NCBI GenBank assembly: GCA_000151295.1 | Contig: GG745339.1 | Location: 1,177,805-1,241,804 of the forward strand | Length of the DNA: 64,000 nucleotides | Origin: Allomyces macrogynus ATCC 38327 | Taxonomy: Eukaryota > Blastocladiomycota > Blastocladiomycetes > Blastocladiales > Blastocladiaceae | Reading direction: 5' to 3' | In this document: in pieces, positions 30,401 to 39,346 of the stretch | Layout: the number at the start of each line of letters is the position of its first letter | Numbering within the stretch: the first letter of the stretch is position 1 | The notes under the pieces: generated by a model | Told to the model about the DNA's origin: nothing | Seen by the model: the letters and a program-made list of their open reading frames with translations, nothing else | The model's database searches: none | Translations under genes and position numbers: made by a program

Positions 30401-32059
30401 CTCGATAAGGTCAAGGAAAATGTGTTTCTCGCGTTCGTGCTCATCTACGTGGTCGAGCTGCTGCTGCGCGTGGGTGCCATGGGCCCGAAGTTGTTCTTTT
30501 ACCAGTCCTATTGGAACTGGTACGATTTCGGGGTCACGGTGCTCGCACTCGTCTTTGTTGCGGTGCAAATCTTTGGTACGTCCACGCCCGCTCCGCCCCA
30601 AGTCGGTCGCATGAGTGCGAAGGCTGACGGTGATGGCTGTAGTCGACGACTTTTACTTTTCGCGCCTGCAAAAGCTGTTCCTGATCGCGTATGTGATCCG
30701 GCTTGCACGGCGCGTGGATGGGTTGCACACGCTGTTCCAGACGATGGGCACGTCGATCATGGATATTTCGCGCGTGTTTATAGTCTTGACGATCGTATTG
30801 CTGTTCTTCACGCTCGTCATGCAAGGTATGGGCGGGCATTTCTTGCACATCGTATTGAATCTGCACTAACGTTTTGGGCACGCGACGGTTATAGAGCTGT
30901 TTGGGCTCGTGCGATACGGTGCCAACTACAACGACAATGCCAGTTTCCGCACGCCGGGCCAGGCGCTGCTGTTGCTGTTCCGGTTGCTCACGGGCGATAA
31001 TTGGTGCGTGGATGCGGTTGCAGGTCGTCTAGCGCTTGCAGCGACTGACTTGACGTGTTTGGTTGTTCAGGAACGACGTAATGAACGACGTCAAGGTCGA
31101 GGCGCCGCAGTGCCTGGTGCTCGGCACGAGTTACTTGCAGACGGATTGCGGGAACCGCTACATGGCGTTCACGCTGTTCATGACGTGCGTCGCACTTCTC
31201 CACCTCTCGCCCCTTCCTCACCCGGCTCACCCACCCAACCTCGCACTTCCACCAGGTTCTTCGTCTCGTGCTCGTACATCCTGCTCAACCTGCTCATTGC
31301 CATTCTGATCAACCAATTCGACTACGTCTTCACGTCCAAGCACCACCAACTGATCTCTGAGGACGACCTCAAGTCGTTCCGTGTGACCTGGGTCGAACTC
31401 GACCCCACGGCTACCGGCCGGATCCCGCAGGAACAGATTCCTGCGCTCTTACGCAAATTGGCGCCGCCATTCGACTTCCAGATTTACGACCCGGACCACT
31501 CGGTCGCAAGCTTGTTGGCGCTCTGGCACAAGGACCCGGCGGGTCTGTCGGGGGTCAGCCCCATGGTCCTGAACGCGGTCGAGGAAATGGACCGGTTGGA
31601 GTTGAGGGCGCGCAGGCGGCGGTTCAATATCTTGCACTACGTACGTGAACGCCGGGTTCTCGCGGAGGGATTTCGAGGAGGGGAAAGGAAGCTAACAAGC
31701 GGGAGCTGTAGGACTTGAAATTCAAGTGCCGCAACGGGTACCTCGCGTTCCAGGACGCGCTTATGACGCTGTGCCTGCACGTTGTCCCAATCGAGGATTA
31801 CCTGACGTACGCTCCCACTCGCTCCACCATCCATCTCCACAATGGACTTGCCACCCACTCACCCGCTTGATCTTCCAGGTTCGAGCAGTACAAGTTCCGC
31901 ATCGACGAACTCGACCGTGTCAACTTGCACGTTGCGCGCGTACGGTTCGCTGGGCTGTTCCGCACTGCCGTCGAGCGGCGCCGGTTCAAGCGGAGGCAGC
32001 AAGAACGGCTGGCCGCGGCGGGCGCGTCGACGGCGACGCTCGTCGATGCTGCGCGGTAA
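24427..32059 (+). CDS. CCH1: Cch1-type voltage-gated calcium channel alpha subunit
   Basis: Plasma-membrane calcium channel with four six-helix repeats. Eleven exons: 24427-24720, 24828-27581, 27650-28683, 28757-30263, 30332-30575, 30643-30825, 30895-31003, 31071-31184, 31256-31640, 31712-31806 and 31879-32059. The joined length is 6900 nt, exactly 2300 codons with the stop. Introns are 67-107 nt with GTACGT/GTGCGT/GTATGG 5' ends. Residues 1 to about 630 are disordered, Ser/Ala/Pro-rich. Repeats start near 640, 1050, 1530 and 1870. Pore loops read VTSTETW (about 1012), MTGDNW (1322), ASRESW (1745) and LTGDNWNDV (2040), giving Glu-Asp-Glu-Asp at the filter. The S4 helix is clearest in repeat III (VRLLRALRPLRIISY) and weak in repeats II and IV. 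An EF-hand-like helix pair (VELDPTATGRIPQEQIPALL) follows the last repeat, as in other Cav channels. Fungal Cch1 works with Mid1; no Mid1 gene is in this window. Confidence 0.96.
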
Positions 32060-32766
32060 CGGGCGGGCGGACGGCTCCGGTTTTTGTTTTTGGGGGAGTG
32101 CATTTTTGGACACGGTCGCTTTCCGCTCCTCGTTCCTTTCGTTTTATTTTTTCTTTCTCTGCCTTCCTTTCCATACCTTGTTTCCCTTCGCGCGTGCGGC
32201 TTTGCTTGGCTGGCTAAAAACGAACGGAAAACACAATTTGGCGTCGGTTTATTGCTAATTGAGAGTGGGCGGCCAGAGTTGGGCGCGAATACGCGTCTCG
32301 TGGCACACGAGCAACCTGGGTCCTTTCAGTCATCATCATCCGAGTGCACCCGACAGCGTTCGAAGTGTTGTCGCCGTTGCCACCGCTGTCGCCGCGGTGC
32401 CTCGCCCAGGGCAGTCGAACAGGTCCGCGCGCAAGGCGCTCCTCCATTTGTCATCAACATGGTCGACGCTGGGCGATTGACAGGGACGCGGACGTGGTGA
32501 GGCTCCTCCAGGCGCGACATCCACTGTTGCCTTGGCGCCTCCCTATGCGCGCATCAGAGTTGCAAAATAGTTCCACACGCCGCCGTTCCGACGAACAATG
32601 CACGGCCCAAGACGCGGGAACCTCGCTTCTCCTCTTCGCCCTTGGCGTCGGTATAAGAAAGGCCGGCGTTTTGCGACACGTCTCCTCCACCAGCAGCAAG
32701 AACCGGACCCGCGTCTCATTCGACAACAGCGTGACCACGCGACCTACCTTCTCCAAGTTCCAAGCC
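32060..32766. other. Upstream region of first NmrA-like gene
   Basis: About 700 nt. A TATA-like TATAAGA lies at 32652-32658, about 110 nt before the ATG. TTTGTCATCAACA near 32449 recurs upstream of the second NmrA-like copy (34147), consistent with duplication of promoter sequence with the gene. Confidence 0.5.
32652..32658 (+). promoter_or_regulatory. TATA-like box of NmrA-like gene 1
   Basis: GGTATAAGAAAGG about 110 nt upstream of the start codon; motif and distance only. Confidence 0.35.
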
Positions 32767-33600
32767 ATGACCCAAGAACACCCGCACCGCACAGTCCTCC
32801 TCCTCGGCGGCACCGGCCGCGTCGGCAAACCCACGCTCCACGCACTCCTCGCGCGCAGCCACGCTGTCCGCGCGATCGTGCGCTCAGTCCCAACCGACTT
32901 CCCCACGTCCAACGCGAACCTGACCGTGATCCAGGCATCTATCACGGACCTGACCGCTACTCAACTCGCGGAGCACCTGCGCGGGTGCGACACGGTCGTC
33001 GTGACGCTCGGCCACCCGCGCACGGCGGCCGCAGCCCGTGCTACCCCCGGGCAACTCGTGACGAGCACCGTGCAAAAGATCTTTGCTGCCGCCGCTGAGA
33101 TCAAGCCGGCCAGCCCGATCCGGCTCGTTCATTTGAGCAGTCATTTGGGACTGGCGGTGGTGGGCGATGCGAAGCGTGGTTTTGGCGAGAAGATTCTGCT
33201 GTGCACGATGCAGGCGATATTGCCGCCGTTCAAGGATACGCTCGCGTGTGCCGAGTACTTGCGTGACGCGGCGCCCAAGGAGTTCGTCGAGTGGGTCGCC
33301 GTGCGGCCGGCGAATTACGTGGAGGGGGTCGAGACGGTGGGGGAGTTCGAGGTGGAGGATAGCCGGCGGGGCGAGTTGGGCTTGATGGGGTCGGGCGTCA
33401 CAGTGCCGACTGTCGCGGTAGGCGAGTTTTTGGCAACGCTGGTCACGGACGACGCGGTGTTTGGGAAGTGGAAGGGGAAGTGGCCAGTCATATATGATCC
33501 GGCGACAATCAAGGAAGCGGGGGGCAAGAAAAAGAAGGGGAACGAGGAGAAGGATGAGTTGAAATCGAGCGAGCCCACCGCGGTCGCAGGGACGGCATGA
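32767..33600 (+). CDS. NmrA-like NAD(P)-binding reductase, copy 1
   Basis: 277 residues, no intron. An atypical short-chain dehydrogenase (NmrA/NAD(P)H-binding family): the N-terminal dinucleotide motif is LLLGGTGRVGKPTLHALLAR, with a basic AIVRS after the second strand suggesting NADP preference. QASITDLTATQLAEHLRGCD and WVAVRPANYVEG follow, as expected for the Rossmann core. The Tyr-x-x-x-Lys catalytic pair of classical SDRs is not evident, as usual in NmrA-like proteins. The C-terminal tail is Lys/Glu-rich (GGKKKKGNEEKDELK). First of three tandem, same-strand paralogues; the start MTQEH is shared with copy 2. Substrate unknown. Confidence 0.88.
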   Translation: MTQEHPHRTVLLLGGTGRVGKPTLHALLARSHAVRAIVRSVPTDFPTSNANLTVIQASITDLTATQLAEHLRGCDTVVVTLGHPRTAAAARATPGQLVTSTVQKIFAAAAEIKPASPIRLVHLSSHLGLAVVGDAKRGFGEKILLCTMQAILPPFKDTLACAEYLRDAAPKEFVEWVAVRPANYVEGVETVGEFEVEDSRRGELGLMGSGVTVPTVAVGEFLATLVTDDAVFGKWKGKWPVIYDPATIKEAGGKKKKGNEEKDELKSSEPTAVAGTA

Positions 33601-34387
33601 TTGATGTTGGATTGGTCTTGTAGATTTATTGCGACAGCCAGTTGCTGTGTACATATTGGCACCGATCTTGCCCTTTTCAGTCGTCTTGGTGTCGTTAATC
33701 ACATTGAATGTCGAAAGAGACAGTGGTGAGCCACCTTGGCCACTTGATGTTTCTGTGGGCTGGTGATTTTGGTGGTGGTAATTGGGCGTTGATCCTATTG
33801 CACACGATGGTTTGTTCTGGTTCCTAAACCACACACGCCGATGGTTCTCCTTTCGTCCTCGGCAACATTTGCTGAACAGCAAACGCGTAAATACATATAT
33901 GGCGTTGATTCTGGCCCTCTGCCCACCCTTTGCCCCGTAGACATGTATTATTGACGAGAAGTGAAGTGCGGCACAAGAAGAACCATAAGCGACACCGGGC
34001 GCGTCGCGCAAGGATCCTTCCGTGCACGAACAACACGTCTGCGTGCGTTGCTCAGTCATCCTCAACAATGCAACCGTCGCCACTGCCCAGGCAGACCAGA
34101 CGGACAGGTCTGCGAGTCGAGAGAAGTTGCGAGCGCCTACTTGGCAGTTTGTCATCAACAAAGCCGCCGCCAGAACAGGACCCTGGATCTGGTGCACTTT
34201 CGCGAACCATGGACGCTCTGTGCTCTCAAATTATACCTCACGCCAGCATTCTGGCGAAAAAATTGCCGCCCTAAAACGAGGGAGCCAAGCTTTGCCTTGG
34301 TGCCCTTGGGATGGTAAAAAAGTGCAGAGGATCCGCGGCGGAATCGGTGTCCTTCGCAAGACCAGATCGACATCCAAGATTCACCCA
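33601..34387. other. Spacer between NmrA-like copies 1 and 2
   Basis: About 790 nt. It contains short matches to the upstream region of copy 1. No separate gene recognised. Confidence 0.5.
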
Positions 34388-35123
34388 ATGACCCAAGAAC
34401 ACGAACAGGTCACGGTCCTGCTCGTCGGCGGCACGGGTCGCGTCGGCAAACTCGCGCTGCACGAGCTGCTCAACCGCGGCTCGACCGTGCGCGCGATCGT
34501 GCGTTCGGCTCCCAAGGGCTCCCCCACGTCGAACCAGAAACTGCAAGTGATCCAAGCGTCGATTACCGACCTGACCGTCGCGCAGCTCGCTGAGCACCTG
34601 CGCGGCTGCGATACGATCCTGTCTGCACATAGTCACCCGCGCGATCCCGCGGGGTCGATGAAATCGCCCGCAATGCTGGTCACAGACGCCGTCAAGAAAC
34701 TGTGCGCGGCCGCGGCCGAGGTGAAACCAGCGACCCCGATCATACTCGTGCTCTTGAGCGCGCATATTGGGTCGATCATTGACGGCGACGCGAAACGTTC
34801 CCTGGTTGAACGGGCCGTGCTGTGCCTGTTCAACCTGGTCATGGCGCATTTCAAGGACGCGCAGGCGTGTGCCGAGTACCTGAGCGGTGGAACGCATGAG
34901 GGGGTGGAGTACGCGGCCGTGCGTCCGGCCAACTTTGTCGAGGGATTCGCCGGAAGTATTCGAGCATCGGAGCGCCGAATTTGGAATGATGGGGTCGAGC
35001 GTGACGGTGTCGATGGCGCCAGTGGCCGAGTTTCTAGTGAAGCTCGTCACGGACGACGCGGTCTTTGCAAAGTGGAAGAGCAAGTTCCCTGTGATGTGCG
35101 ATCCGAAAACGACAAGACATTGA
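34388..35123 (+). pseudogene. NmrA-like reductase, copy 2 (frame-broken)
   Basis: Closely related to copies 1 and 3 over residues 1 to about 185 (VLLVGGTGRVGKLALHELL, QASITDLTVAQLAEHLRGCD, YAAVRPANFVEG). The frame then breaks near 34942: the first frame continues to a stop at 35132-35134 with unrelated sequence, while the family C-terminus (FGMMGSSVTVSMAPVAEF, LVTDDAVFAKWKSKFPV) continues in the next frame to 35123. One extra base in the GAGGGATT stretch explains this. The upstream part also shows substitutions at positions conserved in the other two copies (SAHSHPRDPAG in place of TLGHP). Either a young pseudogene or a sequencing error; no short intron fits well. Confidence 0.75.
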
Positions 35124-36025
35124 CTGGCGAGTGATGGGGCAGCCACGAGCGACGATGAGCGCGCTTGTGGACATGTTCAGATGCGTTTTTTTCGCGTCAT
35201 TTGGGGTGGAGAACAAAGATGCGTCGGTGAATACAATGGTAAAGTAGTGCGGCCACCATTGGGACGACCAGCCATCATTTTTCATGTGGGCAAGAATCGA
35301 CAGTATCGCACAGGGCCAGAAAGGGAGCCATCACCTTCACCACCCATTCTTGGCGACCACCGTCCCCGTCCTGCCTGGATCGCGTCCGTGTCGTCTCGCT
35401 GACCTCCAACATGCACCCGTCGGTTGTGCGCACGTTCTTTCGCACGCCAATCCACTTGACTCAGCGACAACTTGGCGACGTGCTTTGCCGGGCAGTCAAA
35501 AACAACGACGGCATACAAGCTGCCAAGCGCATGGAGTGGTGGACGAGGAATACCCGGCGCCGCCCGGACCCTTCATCTTGGCGCCACAGAGCAAAGGGCA
35601 CGCCGAGTGCCGACTGCGGGCGCATGAGGGCGGGCGCTTTCGCTTGGATGTAAGGTCAACGCTAAATTACACACGACGCTGACAAATGGCAGGCATTCGT
35701 CGAAAGTGAACGTTCTCGGCCGGGCAAAGTCAAATGTTTTTGAGAACAATCGTGGGTACACGCGCCCACCACCTTCGTTTGCGCCCCTTCGTTGCTGCCT
35801 GTTGCCTGCCAGAACGCAACGCGACGTCCGGTGCAAGTTGCGGAAGCTCGCCGCCTAGTCTCGTTCACCTCATCGTCTTTCCTCGACAGCGGCCCTTGGC
35901 GCCAACCTGGACCGGTGCTCCTAGAAAAGCACGCGCGCCGCTCCCATCGACGACCAGCATCGCATCAACATCCGACTTTCACGCCCCAAGCGCTCTCAAC
36001 CACCACAACACTTGACCAAGCGACC
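35124..36025. other. Spacer between NmrA-like copies 2 and 3
   Basis: About 900 nt without a recognisable gene. No TATA box is evident upstream of copy 3. Confidence 0.5.
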
Positions 36026-36829
36026 ATGACCCAGCACACAGTCCTCCTCGTCGGCGGCACGGGCCGTATCGGCAAGCTCGCGCTCAACGAGATGCTCAAC
36101 CGCGGCGCGACTGTGCGCGCGATCGTCCGATCGACCCCGGCCGACTTCCCGACGTCGAACCCAAACCTGCAGGTGATCCAAGCGTCGATCCTGGACCTTT
36201 CCGTCGCGCAGCTCGCGGAGCACCTGCGCGGGTGCGACACGATGATGTGCACGCTTGGGCACACGCCCAACTTCAAGGGCGCGTTCATGGCGCCCTACCG
36301 GCTCGTGACCGACGCGACCAAGCTGCTCTGCGAGGCGGCCGCCGAACTGAAACCCGCCACACCCATTCGGCTCGTCATGCTCTCGTCAATTGGATTGCAG
36401 GTCGACGGCGACGACAAGCGCGGGCTCGGCGAAGGTGCCGTGCTAGGCATGATTGGTGCGACGCTCCCGCCGTTCAAGGACACGATTGCGTGCGCCAACT
36501 ACCTGCAGAAAAAGGTGGGCGAGGGGAAGCAGAACCCGTACGTCGAGTACGCGGCCGTGCGGCCCGCCAACTTTGTCGAGGGCCCGCAAGTGCCCTACAC
36601 GCCGCTGCCTTCGCGGCCGGCCGAAGCGACGCTCTTCTCGCCGATTACCATGTCGATGGCGAATATTGCGCATTTCATGGCGATGCTCGCGACCGACATG
36701 GACGCGTGGGCGACGTGGAAGGGCAAGTGGCCCGTCCTTTACCAGCAGGCGCACAAGGAGGACGGCGACAAGGCCGCGCCGGCGGCGCCTGCGGCCGCGG
36801 AGCCGGCAAAGGAGGAGGCCAAGGCATGA
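36026..36829 (+). CDS. NmrA-like NAD(P)-binding reductase, copy 3
   Basis: 267 residues, no intron. Rossmann motif VLLVGGTGRIGKLALNEML, then AIVRSTPADFPTSNPNLQVI, QLAEHLRGCD, TLGHTPNFKGAFMAPYRLVT, LVMLSSIGLQVDGDDKRGLG and YAAVRPANFVEG. Intact and the best-preserved member of the array. It is slightly shorter at the N-terminus (MTQHT) and has an Ala/Pro/Glu tail in place of the Lys-rich tail of copy 1. Likely an atypical SDR oxidoreductase or NADP-sensing protein; function cannot be narrowed further. Confidence 0.9.
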   Translation: MTQHTVLLVGGTGRIGKLALNEMLNRGATVRAIVRSTPADFPTSNPNLQVIQASILDLSVAQLAEHLRGCDTMMCTLGHTPNFKGAFMAPYRLVTDATKLLCEAAAELKPATPIRLVMLSSIGLQVDGDDKRGLGEGAVLGMIGATLPPFKDTIACANYLQKKVGEGKQNPYVEYAAVRPANFVEGPQVPYTPLPSRPAEATLFSPITMSMANIAHFMAMLATDMDAWATWKGKWPVLYQQAHKEDGDKAAPAAPAAAEPAKEEAKA

Positions 36830-37218
36830 TGAAGTCGTGCGCGTTGCATTGAGGCGTGGAGTCGTTGATATTTTGCGCTACCTGGTCGCTTTTCGCGTCT
36901 TGTAGATATGTTATTGTGCTTTTGCCGTTCGACTTTTGTGTTGACAACGTGCCTGAATCGCATCCGTTCTTGCGTCTGTTCTTATGCAGCCTTTGATGTT
37001 CGTCCCACTCTTGGTCGAGAGAAACTGCTGTTGGGACGCGGCACGACGCAACAGCCGACGCTGACGGACGACGCTCCCACTGCAAATCTCCAAGATCGGG
37101 CGCTTGTAAAATCAGTCAAACTCTATAAAACGCCGATGCCCAGGTCCCATGAATGGCCTGAACGGACCACATCGTCTTTGCGCAGCGTCTTCATCATACG
37201 CGCTTGATTCAAGCGCGT
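36830..37218. other. Convergent intergenic region
   Basis: About 390 nt between the 3' ends of NmrA-like copy 3 and the Mpo1-like gene; nothing recognised. Confidence 0.5.
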
Positions 37219-38108
37219 CTACTCCTCCTTGTCCTTCTTGCCCGTGCCAAACTTGATCGCCTGCATCTTGGTGATCTCGGCGTCGAGCCTGTGCACCATG
37301 TCGGGCTTGTACCCGAGCGCAAAGAGCAGCTCCGACCACACGAACAGCGGCGCGACCACGACGGCTAAATAAACGAGGATGTCAGTGGTGGGTTTCGGGA
37401 CGACACGGCCCAACACCAAGGCGTACCTTGCCACAACGACTCGGTGAACGCCGGGGACCGGCCCTCAAAGTAATAATGGCCAAAGATTTGTAACGTCCAC
37501 CCGGTAACGTGCGCGTAGAGCGCGTAGAGGTTGTGGTTGGGGACGTTCGCGGCAAAATGGCCGGCGGTCACGAACATGAGCACGCAGATGCCCGTCAGGA
37601 AAAGCTACATTCACCAAGATTAAAAGTCAGCGAGTGTCGGTTGCTTGGGCGCGGACAGGTGTCACGCACCGTCGCAAACGGGTCCAGAATCATGTAGTAC
37701 GCGAGCAGCGCCGCGAACCCGAAAAACGCGCCATTCGCCTCGGGCACCCACCCGTGGTACGGCGGAATCAGCTTGACAAAGGGAAGCGAGACGAGCTCGC
37801 CCGTGTTCGAGAGCCACACGGCAATGGTCCAGACGATAATGGGCACGAAGACCATGTGCTTAAAACAGGGGTGGAGAGCATGCGCGTGAGTCGTTGACTA
37901 GTCAACGTCGTTCATAACTCCAGCCGACGCGAGTAGATGTACAATCTAGCAGCGCAGACGAGCCACGACACGGACAGGGAAATCAGTCAGTCGTCGACGC
38001 CAATGGCGCGGGAAGCGGAGAACGCAGCATGCGCACCAGGACGTTCCACTTTTGGCGGTGGTAGACGCCGTAGAAGACATATTGCTGCTCAAAGCTGAAG
38101 ATGCTCAT
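37219..38108 (-). CDS. Mpo1-like (DUF962) 2-hydroxy fatty acid dioxygenase, complete copy
   Basis: ER membrane protein of the Mpo1/YGL010w family; yeast Mpo1 is an iron-dependent dioxygenase that shortens 2-hydroxy fatty acids in phytosphingosine breakdown. Four exons on the minus strand: 38108-38037, 37858-37670, 37604-37427 and 37364-37219 (194 residues, as usual for the family). Introns of 178, 65 and 62 nt begin GTGCGC, GTGCGT and GTACGC. Family features: FYGVYHRQKWNVL at the N-terminus, membrane helices in exon 2 (HMVFVPIIVWTIAVWLSNTG and FGFAALLAYYMIL), and HVTGWTLQIFGHYYFEGRSP, which carries the conserved His and Glu residues. The C-terminus is basic (FGTGKKDKEE). First of three related loci arranged head to tail. 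Confidence 0.9.
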
Positions 38109-38729
38109 GGCGGCGAGGTGGTTGTTGCGGGAAAGCTGCGGCGGTTGCTGCTGATGCTGCTGGCTGAGTCGGCTGGGTGGAAAGAGCGGGTGGGCAGCTC
38201 GTCGACGAGAGAGCAGCTAGTCGTGCGCGTTGAGATGTTCCGGGTCCGGATCGAAGAGAGGAGAGGCGTTTGCCGGTCTTGCCGGTTCGCAGACACTGGG
38301 CCGGGCAGTCGGCGTTGCCACACGCGCCTCGCCTCGAAGCCCGGGAGGATTGTCCACGTCAATGAGGACCCGCATTTGAGTCAGGATCGTGCTTGTTTGG
38401 TGCTCTTAAGGTCAAATAAAACGAATGCAACCATGAGCGGCTCACGGCGCGCAGTCTCGCTTGATGGTCGTCGTGCGCAGCAGTTGCATCAAGTTGAACC
38501 ATGCCATGTCAAGCTGGAAATCAAGTTGGGCAATTTATACTTTCAGACGATGTCCGACCGTGAAGCCAGACCGACACATTGTGGCCGGCTCTCTATTTCA
38601 AGCAGAGGTGATGATGATCCCGCAACGACGAAATAATCCACCTTGGCGATTGCATCGGTTTGCAACTGAACTATTTATAAAATATCAAAAAGCCCATCAG
38701 ATCTACAGCGGCGTGTTATCGATCACGGA
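38109..38729. other. Upstream region of the complete Mpo1-like gene
   Basis: About 620 nt separating two Mpo1-like copies on the minus strand; no gene recognised. Confidence 0.5.
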
Positions 38730-39346
38730 CTAAACCATGATCGTCTTCTCGATTTTGGTGCCACACTTGACAGCCGCCAACTCCTCAATCTCAGCTTCGA
38801 GCCGGTGCCTCATGTCAGGCTTATACCGGTACCCGAGCGCAAATAGGATCCGGAGCCACACGAACAAGGGCGCGATGACTGCTGCTACAAATCAGAATCG
38901 TCCAGACGAGAGCAATTCAGTTGGTTCAAAATATTTTTTCAAGCTTCAAAGTCCCGTGCGCAGGACCCGCGCACGACAAACCTTGTGATGCCGATACGGT
39001 CATGGCAGGAGCGCGTCGCTCAATTACATAATGACCAACGCGGATTTGCACGACCCATGCGGTGACGCGCACATAGAGAGCGTAGAGGTTGGCGTCGGAC
39101 ACAGCCGCAAACAAACCTTGCGAGAGGTAGCTGACGATCCAAATCGGTGTCATGAGGAGCTAGTGATCAGTGCACAGATGTTGCGTCAGCTCAAATCACA
39201 ACAAGGCGAAGTGGAAAAGGGCGGTCATGTTGGAGACAACGTACAATCGCGGTTGCTAAAGCGACACGTACCGCGACATTCAATTTGTGGCGAAAGTTCA
39301 CGCCGTAAAAAATGTACTGCTGCTCAAGTTGGGGAAGGTAGCCCAT
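38730..39346 (-). CDS. Mpo1-like paralogue lacking exon 2
   Basis: Exons 39346-39272, 39159-38982 and 38881-38730 join to 134 codons plus stop with no internal stop. They correspond to exons 1, 3 and 4 of the complete neighbour; the second is exactly the same length (178 nt) and phase as exon 3 there. Exon 2, with its two membrane helices and an invariant His, is missing: the intron between the first two exons is only 112 nt. The core motif has drifted (VGHYVIERRAPA against FGHYYFEGRSPA), while the last exon is well kept (ALGYRYKPDMRHRLEAEIEE). The open frame may mean a still-expressed short protein, but loss of a membrane helix pair and of conserved residues makes catalysis unlikely. A young pseudogene is the alternative. 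Confidence 0.6.
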
